A stretch of 19,505 nt of DNA, from the NCBI GenBank assembly GCA_934454215.1, contig CAKSGG010000058.1, positions 1 through 19,505 on the forward strand, in the 5' to 3' direction. Positions 14,598 through 19,505 of the stretch are shown one piece after another. A program made the translations under genes and the position numbers. Source of the stretch: an uncultured Clostridia bacterium. Lineage in GTDB: Bacteria > Bacillota > Clostridia > UBA1381. Numbering within the stretch: the stretch's first letter is position 1; each line of letters starts with the position of its first letter. The notes under the pieces were generated by a model, which did not search any database, was not told the origin of the DNA, and saw nothing but the letters and a program-made list of their open reading frames with translations.

Positions 14598-15890
14598 TCA
14601 ACCCTTTAATTCGTAACCTCCGACAGGCCGTATCGAAAGTACATGACACATTTCATCACCCAAAACGGCTTCAATCTGCGCTTTAAACGAATCAAGCATT
14701 TCAAACGGAACAAACGCCTGAACCGTTCCCGCAAATCCTCCGCCGTGAACACGATACGCACCCCTGTCTCCAAGCAATTCATCACACATTGCCAGCGCAA
14801 CCGACATTGCCTGCGCTTTCGGATTGCTGTTTGAATAAATATTTTGCAGATACATAAATGAGGAACGTCCCGACTCTTTTACTAATCTGAAAAATTCATC
14901 AAAGTCATCATTTTTTATCGCTTTTGCTTCCGAAACTGCTCTGTCTGAATCGTTAAAATAATGATATGCTCTCAAAACAGCCCTGTCATTACCTAATTTT
15001 TTCCTTATATCTTTGATATTTTTTATAAACTCCGATTTATCTACTTCTCTGAGACAGCTTTTGCCAAAATATTCTGCAACCGCTTTCATTTCAGCCGGAA
15101 CAGCCGCATATTCATATGTCAAATCCGCATGGTCTGCACCGGAATCAATTATGCAAAGAGCGTATCCTTTTCCTGTCAAATCAAAATCAACCTTTTTTAT
15201 AATCGGTTCGTCCGTATTTCCAAAATCAATTGAAACAACAGCGCCTACGGATGATGCCATCTGATCCATAAGTCCGCTCGGTTTTCCGAAATACACATTC
15301 TCGGCATATTGACTGATTTTCGCTATATCAACCGCACTTACCTCATTATTTGCAAAAAGACCGTTTAAAATCGTTCCTATAAGAACCTCAAACGCAGCCG
15401 ATGACGATAATCCCGAACCCTTTAACACATTTGAAATTGTATATGCGTCAAATCCTTTCACATCATATCCCATTTCAACAAATTTTTTAGTAACTCCCTT
15501 TATAAGTGAAATGGCTTTATCATACTGAGCCTCATTAATTTTCAAATCACTCAGGTCAACCGTATCCATGTCGTAGCCCTTTGATTTTATTCTTATTTTA
15601 TCTGTTCCGTTCAGCGCAACAGCCGCAATAACATCAAGATTTACACCTGCGGCAAGTACGCACCCATGTTGGTGGTCTGTATGATTTCCACCGATTTCCG
15701 TTCTGCCCGGAGCCGAGAACAATGCCATTTCTTCAGGTTTTCCGAACAGTGTTTCAAATCCGTCCATAACCTCAATGTATCGGTCGGCATATTTTTTTAT
15801 ATTATTTTTATCGCTTGAATATATATACGCCAGTTGCTCGTCATATGCACCGTTTTTTAAATTATTTCTTATAAGTTCAGTAGAATTCAT
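14598..15890 (-). CDS. galK: Galactokinase
   Basis: Galactokinase phosphorylates galactose with ATP to galactose 1-phosphate, the first step of the Leloir pathway. The 430-residue protein shows the galactokinase signature GRTEIGGNHTDHQHG near residue 63, the GHMP ATP-binding motif GSGLSSSAA near 150 and the C-terminal GHMP motif VHGGGFAGTVQAF. It has about 40 extra N-terminal residues ahead of the signature compared with the E. coli enzyme, as in several clostridial homologues. A TTG six bases further upstream is in frame, but only one base separates it from GGAGG; the ATG at 15890 has seven-base spacing and is chosen. galT and galE are not adjacent. A GC-rich hairpin separates it from thrC upstream, and no strong promoter is evident. 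Confidence 0.95.
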   Translation of the reverse strand: MNSTELIRNNLKNGAYDEQLAYIYSSDKNNIKKYADRYIEVMDGFETLFGKPEEMALFSAPGRTEIGGNHTDHQHGCVLAAGVNLDVIAAVALNGTDKIRIKSKGYDMDTVDLSDLKINEAQYDKAISLIKGVTKKFVEMGYDVKGFDAYTISNVLKGSGLSSSAAFEVLIGTILNGLFANNEVSAVDIAKISQYAENVYFGKPSGLMDQMASSVGAVVSIDFGNTDEPIIKKVDFDLTGKGYALCIIDSGADHADLTYEYAAVPAEMKAVAEYFGKSCLREVDKSEFIKNIKDIRKKLGNDRAVLRAYHYFNDSDRAVSEAKAIKNDDFDEFFRLVKESGRSSFMYLQNIYSNSNPKAQAMSVALAMCDELLGDRGAYRVHGGGFAGTVQAFVPFEMLDSFKAQIEAVLGDEMCHVLSIRPVGGYELKG

Positions 15891-15955
15891 TGTCAATCCT
15901 CCATATTTTTATTAAAAATTGTTCTCTCTCCAAACCCTTACAAAATACAATAATC

Positions 15956-15980
15956 GGGGCTGCGGCAAACGCCGCACCCC
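15956..15980 (-). terminator. GC-rich hairpin between thrC and galK, probable terminator
   Basis: On either strand, TGCGGC and GCCGCA pair around a four-base AAAC/GTTT loop and are extended by GGGG/CCCC with a single bulged base (ten pairs in all). It lies just after the thrC stop codon. The minus strand downstream is GATTATTGTATTTTG, T-rich but not a clean run. It probably ends or attenuates the pgi-thrC transcript before galK. Confidence 0.65.
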
Positions 15981-15987
15981 CTGTATT

Positions 15988-17490
15988 TTATTCAATCATC
16001 AAAAAATCTCCGACAACTTGTTTCATCTGCCCTTTATCGCAAACAAGGTCAAACACAACCGACTTATTTTTCAGGTCTGCAAGAGATTTCGGAATATTCA
16101 TTCCGCTCTTTTCATGCAGTTCTTCAAGCAAAGTAAATTCGTCTTTATTTGCAACATATTCGCAGTTTTCAAGTGCAATAAGCACACTTTGATTAAACTT
16201 GAACGGACTTGCCGTTGAAGCTATAATTGTTTTTGTTTTGTCGCCAGTTTGTTCAGCATATTTATTATACACCGCTTTTGCTACCGCAGTATGGGTATCT
16301 ATAACATATCCATATTCGTCATAGCACGATTTTATAGTATTCTTCGTCTCAGTATCGTTTGCAAAATCCGCCCAGAATAAATCATTAAGCTTTGCCTTAA
16401 CCGACTCATTCACAGTATAAACTCCGTTTTCCGTTAATGCCTGCATCCATTCCGATACCGTAAAAGCATCACATCCCGTCAAATCATACAAAAACCTTTC
16501 GAGATTTGATGAAATAAGAATATCCATTGACGGAGATATTGTCGTGTGAAATTCTCTGTTCTTATTATACTCACCTGTTCTGATAAAATCCGTAAGAACA
16601 TTATTTTCATTAGATGCGCATATAAATTTCGCAACAGGCAATCCCATCTTCATTGCGTAATATGACGCAAGTATGTTTCCGAAATTGCCGGTAGGAACAA
16701 CTATGTTTACCTTATCGCCCATTTTTATCTCATTATTCGCCAGCAAATCAGCATACGCTGAGAAATAATAAACAATTTGAGGCACAAGACGACCCCAGTT
16801 TATTGAATTTGCAGATGACAGTTTAAAATGGTTTCTTCCTAAAAGCGCCTTATAGTTCTCATCTGTAAAGATTTTTTTAACACCGCTCTGTGCATCATCA
16901 AAGTTACCCTTAACCGCCGCTACCGCAACATTGTTTCCCTCTTGTGTAACCATTTGCAGTTTCTGTATCTCACTGACACCGTTATCGGGATAAAAGACAA
17001 TTATTCTTGTTCCGTCAACATCTTTGAACCCCTCAAGCGCCGCTTTTCCCGTATCGCCCGAAGTAGCAACAAGTATAACAACCTCATCGGTTTCATCTGT
17101 TTTTTTCATTGATGTTGTTAAAAGATGCGGAAGAATTTGCAGCGCCATATCCTTAAATGCGCATGTAGGTCCATGCCAAAGCTCAAGTACATATTCATTA
17201 TCATTGAGCTTATATACAGGAGCAATATTATCTGTTTCAAATTTCTCCTTTGTATATGCACTCTCTATACATTTATTAAGTTCTTCCTCAGTGAAATCCG
17301 TAAGGAATTTACTCAATACAAAATATGCTCTTTCATGATAATTTTTAGATGCCAGCGACGCTATTTCTTCATCACTTATCTTCGGAAAGCTTTCAGGAAC
17401 AAACAATCCTCCTTCCTCACTCAATCCTTGCTTGATAGCCTGTGCCGCACTGACTGAAATACTGTTATCCCTCGTACTGTGGTATTGCAT
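15988..17490 (-). CDS. thrC: Threonine synthase
   Basis: Threonine synthase is a PLP enzyme that turns O-phosphohomoserine into threonine. The 500-residue product is the long bacterial/fungal type. It starts MQYHSTRDNSISVSAAQAIKQG with the N-terminal motif GLSEEGGLFVPE. The PLP lysine is K113 in HGPTCAFKDMALQ, and later VATSGDTGKAALEGF and VPTGNFGNILASYYA bind the cofactor phosphate and substrate. GGGAGG lies ten bases before the ATG. It follows the small P-loop gene by 81 bases; a two-step hairpin lies in that gap. A GC-rich hairpin comes after it. Confidence 0.98.
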   Translation of the reverse strand: MQYHSTRDNSISVSAAQAIKQGLSEEGGLFVPESFPKISDEEIASLASKNYHERAYFVLSKFLTDFTEEELNKCIESAYTKEKFETDNIAPVYKLNDNEYVLELWHGPTCAFKDMALQILPHLLTTSMKKTDETDEVVILVATSGDTGKAALEGFKDVDGTRIIVFYPDNGVSEIQKLQMVTQEGNNVAVAAVKGNFDDAQSGVKKIFTDENYKALLGRNHFKLSSANSINWGRLVPQIVYYFSAYADLLANNEIKMGDKVNIVVPTGNFGNILASYYAMKMGLPVAKFICASNENNVLTDFIRTGEYNKNREFHTTISPSMDILISSNLERFLYDLTGCDAFTVSEWMQALTENGVYTVNESVKAKLNDLFWADFANDTETKNTIKSCYDEYGYVIDTHTAVAKAVYNKYAEQTGDKTKTIIASTASPFKFNQSVLIALENCEYVANKDEFTLLEELHEKSGMNIPKSLADLKNKSVVFDLVCDKGQMKQVVGDFLMIE

Positions 17491-17511
17491 ATTTAACTAA
17501 CCTCCCAATTT

Positions 17512-17543
17512 AAACCGCAAAGTCATAAAAACTTTATCGGTTT
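17512..17543 (-). promoter_or_regulatory. Two-tier hairpin in the leader just upstream of thrC
   Basis: AAACCG (17512-17517) pairs with CGGTTT (17538-17543), and inside it AAAGT (17519-17523) pairs with ACTTT (17531-17535). Together they give eleven pairs with a small internal loop and a 7-base loop. It ends a few bases before the GGGAGG of thrC on the minus strand. No U-tract follows on that strand, so it is not a standard terminator. A role in mRNA processing or translation control is only a guess. Confidence 0.45.
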
Positions 17544-17571
17544 TTCCGGCAGCATTGACGCCGAATTTTAT

Positions 17572-17985
17572 TTATGCCAAATTTTTAATGTAATCAGGCG
17601 CTTCATCTGCGTCTATACTTACCGATATTACAAACGATATGTTCAAATTATTTCCTATCTCTTCAAGTCTTGACAAAAATTCTTCAAATCCGTCAAGGCT
17701 GTCAGTTCCTACAATTTTAAAAATTCCGTCAACAAAAATATTTGTAATATCATAGTCACGGCTGATTATTCCGCAGATAAATCCCAAAAATTCACTGTAG
17801 CTTTTAATTCCGAAATCTTTTGTGTCTGCCATCCTTACTTTTGACTTTATGTCGTGCATCGAACGTCTTGTATCATCACTTATAAATACAACACTTCCCT
17901 TTGCCACCGTTGCAGCATTGTTCACACTCTCAATAAGAGCTTTTGTTTTTCCTGTTCCTTTTTTCCCTATTAATAATTCAACCAT
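17572..17985 (-). CDS. Small P-loop NTP-binding protein of unknown function
   Basis: The 137-residue protein opens with a Walker A motif at once: MVELLIGKKGTGKTKALIE (GxxGxGKT, residues 7-14). A hydrophobic strand ending in an acidic residue, ITNIFVDGI (about residue 89), is a likely Walker B. VVFISDDTRR and ISFVISVSIDADEAP supply further strands of a minimal alpha/beta core. It lacks the extra domains of known ATPases. Similar short clostridial proteins are sometimes labelled PilT-like, but nothing here supports a pilus role. The ATG at 17985 has AGGAGG eight bases upstream; an ATG two codons earlier is only two bases from that site. It lies 33 bases after pgi and before thrC. Function unknown. 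Confidence 0.75.
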   Translation of the reverse strand: MVELLIGKKGTGKTKALIESVNNAATVAKGSVVFISDDTRRSMHDIKSKVRMADTKDFGIKSYSEFLGFICGIISRDYDITNIFVDGIFKIVGTDSLDGFEEFLSRLEEIGNNLNISFVISVSIDADEAPDYIKNLA

Positions 17986-18018
17986 TTTCATTTCCTCCTT
18001 AAATATTTTATATAAAAT

Positions 18019-19368
18019 TTATTTTAATCTTTCTTCAAGCGCTGCTTTTTGGTCTTCATATCCAGGTTTACCCAAAAGTGCAAACATATTCTTTTTATAT
18101 GATTCAACTCCCGGTTGGTCAAACGGATTTACTCCGAGTAAATAACCTGAAATTCCGCACGCTTTTTCAAAGAAATATACCATTTGTCCGAAGTTATAAG
18201 CGTCAAGCTTTTGAACCGTAAGCTTTAGGTTCGGCACTCCTCCGTCAATATGTGCAAGAGCAACACCCTTTGCCGCCATTGAATTTACAAAATCAATTGT
18301 CTTTCCCGAAAGGAAATTTAATCCGTCAAGGTTATCCTCTGTTTTGTCTATGGTAATATCCTTTTTCGGTTCTTCAACAATAATAGCAGTTTCAAATAAA
18401 ACTCTGCGTCCCTGCTGAATATACTGTCCCATTGAATGTAAATCACTTGAAAAATCAGCAGCAGCCGGGAATATACCCTTATTGTCCTTGCCTTCGCTTT
18501 CGCCGTAAAGCTGTTTCCACCACTCTCCGAAATAGTGTAATGCAGGTTCAAAGTTTACCATCATTTCAACATTTTTACCTTTATTATACAACGCATTCCT
18601 TACAGCCGCATACTGATAACACTCATTTTTTGCAACATCTTTCACTGAGTATTCTTCACGTGCATCCGCTGCGCCTTTCATCATTTCATCAATATCAATT
18701 CCCGCTGCCGCAATCGGAAGAAGTCCGACAGCAGTAAGAACCGAATATCTTCCGCCTACATCGTCAGGCACTACAAAAGTTTCATAGCCTTCTGTATCCG
18801 CAAGAGTTTTCAATGCTCCCTTAACCTTGTCAGTTGTTGCATAAATTCTGCCTTTTGCACCTTCTTTTCCGTATTTATTTTCAAGTAATTCCTTGAAAAT
18901 TCTGAAAGCAACGGCAGGCTCTGTAGTAGTTCCGGACTTTGAAATAACATTCACTGAAATGTCCTTTCCATCTATCACCTCAAGCAGTTCCGCCATATAA
19001 GTTGACGAAATACTGTTTCCCGCAAAGAATACAGCCGGTCCCTTTCTCTTGTCTTTATCAAGCGCATTATAGAAAGAATGCTGAAGCATTTCAACAGCCG
19101 CTCTTGCGCCCAAATACGAACCGCCTATTCCTATAACTATAAGTACATCGGAATCGTTTCTTATTTTTTCGGCCGCCTTTTTTATACGGCTAAATTCTTC
19201 TTTATCATAATTCACCGGCAAATCTATCCATCCCAGAAAATCATTTCCGGCACCTGTTCCGTTATGAAGCATATCATGCGCCGATTTAATGTATTCTGCC
19301 ATGTAATCAATCTCATGCTGATTTACAAAAGACAAAGCACCTGAATAATCAAATTTTATACTACTCAT
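18019..19368 (-). CDS. pgi: Glucose-6-phosphate isomerase
   Basis: Pgi interconverts glucose 6-phosphate and fructose 6-phosphate in glycolysis and gluconeogenesis. The 449-residue length fits the short Bacillus/Clostridium type. Visible signatures are IGIGGSYLGARAA (phosphate-binding loop), VISKSGTTTEPA, the family motif DDVGGRYSVLTAVGLLP, the LHSMGQYIQQG block and the C-terminal motif NPFDQPGVESYKKNMFALL, which carries the catalytic lysine. GGAGG lies seven bases before the ATG. It is the first gene behind a strong promoter, followed by the P-loop gene and thrC, so the three probably share a transcript. Confidence 0.99.
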   Translation of the reverse strand: MSSIKFDYSGALSFVNQHEIDYMAEYIKSAHDMLHNGTGAGNDFLGWIDLPVNYDKEEFSRIKKAAEKIRNDSDVLIVIGIGGSYLGARAAVEMLQHSFYNALDKDKRKGPAVFFAGNSISSTYMAELLEVIDGKDISVNVISKSGTTTEPAVAFRIFKELLENKYGKEGAKGRIYATTDKVKGALKTLADTEGYETFVVPDDVGGRYSVLTAVGLLPIAAAGIDIDEMMKGAADAREEYSVKDVAKNECYQYAAVRNALYNKGKNVEMMVNFEPALHYFGEWWKQLYGESEGKDNKGIFPAAADFSSDLHSMGQYIQQGRRVLFETAIIVEEPKKDITIDKTEDNLDGLNFLSGKTIDFVNSMAAKGVALAHIDGGVPNLKLTVQKLDAYNFGQMVYFFEKACGISGYLLGVNPFDQPGVESYKKNMFALLGKPGYEDQKAALEERLK

Positions 19369-19409
19369 TTGACAACCTCCGTTGAAATAAATTAAATTTA
19401 TACATTTTT

Positions 19410-19438
19410 ATTTTACATTATTTTCATTGCTTTGTCAA
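19410..19438 (-). promoter_or_regulatory. Promoter of the pgi/P-loop/thrC unit
   Basis: On the minus strand TTGACA (19438-19433), a 17-base spacer and TAAAAT (19415-19410), about 42 bases upstream of the pgi ATG. Nothing else is recognised in 19439-19505; a short open frame there could be the tail of an upstream gene, but it cannot be confirmed. Confidence 0.85.
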
Positions 19439-19505
19439 GTGTTTTTTCATAATAAAATATTCGGCTTATCCATGCGGTTTTCGTTATACATATTCGATAC
19501 GTTTT

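Noticed and set aside
17491..17571. T-box riboswitch ahead of thrC
   Set aside because: The gap is only 81 bases and lacks the T-box sequence and terminator.
19439..19505. Possible C-terminal tail of a gene upstream of pgi
   Set aside because: Two minus-strand frames are open to the edge for a short distance, but there is no recognisable protein sequence to choose between them.

Overview
The window looks like chromosomal DNA of a low-GC, Gram-positive anaerobe of the class Clostridia. Supporting signs are AT-rich DNA, strong AGGAGG-type ribosome binding sites, an infC-rpmI-rplT operon behind an L20-type attenuator leader, Bacillus/Clostridium-type Pgi and GalK, and an IscR-like Rrf2 regulator. 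TGA is used as a stop, so the code is standard. I cannot name a genus. I see no phage, insertion sequence, CRISPR array, tRNA or rRNA.

Almost everything lies on the minus strand; only the Rrf2 regulator is on plus. From left to right: (1) 1-594, a sugar-phosphate isomerase/epimerase-like TIM barrel cut by the window edge, driven by a perfect sigma-A promoter that is tandemly duplicated (627-686). (2) 696-2926, a putative operon azlC-azlD-cation diffusion facilitator. (3) 2960-4312, the translation operon infC-rpmI-rplT, with promoter, attenuator leader, AUU start codon on infC and a terminator after rplT. (4) 4335-6754, a membrane Yip1-like protein, RidA and an NA37 nucleoid-associated protein, with a GC-rich hairpin between the last two. 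(5) 6777-11602, a SWIM/SNF2 helicase followed by a multi-pass GT-C-like membrane protein, transcribed divergently from (6) the IscR-like regulator (11702-12136). (7) 12359-14578, a YczE-family membrane protein and a membrane-anchored polysaccharide deacetylase. (8) 14598-15890, galactokinase. (9) 15988-19438, pgi, a small P-loop protein and threonine synthase behind one strong promoter.

The clearest regulatory logic is the L20 leader. Two copies of the same short segment allow either a terminator or an antiterminator to form ahead of infC. The other units are ordinary metabolism, transport and envelope genes. I did not find a convincing new system. The items most worth a second look are the duplicated consensus promoter, the uncharacterised P-loop protein between pgi and thrC, the helicase/GT-C pairing opposite an orphan IscR-like gene, and the duplicated cytoplasmic domain of the CDF transporter.
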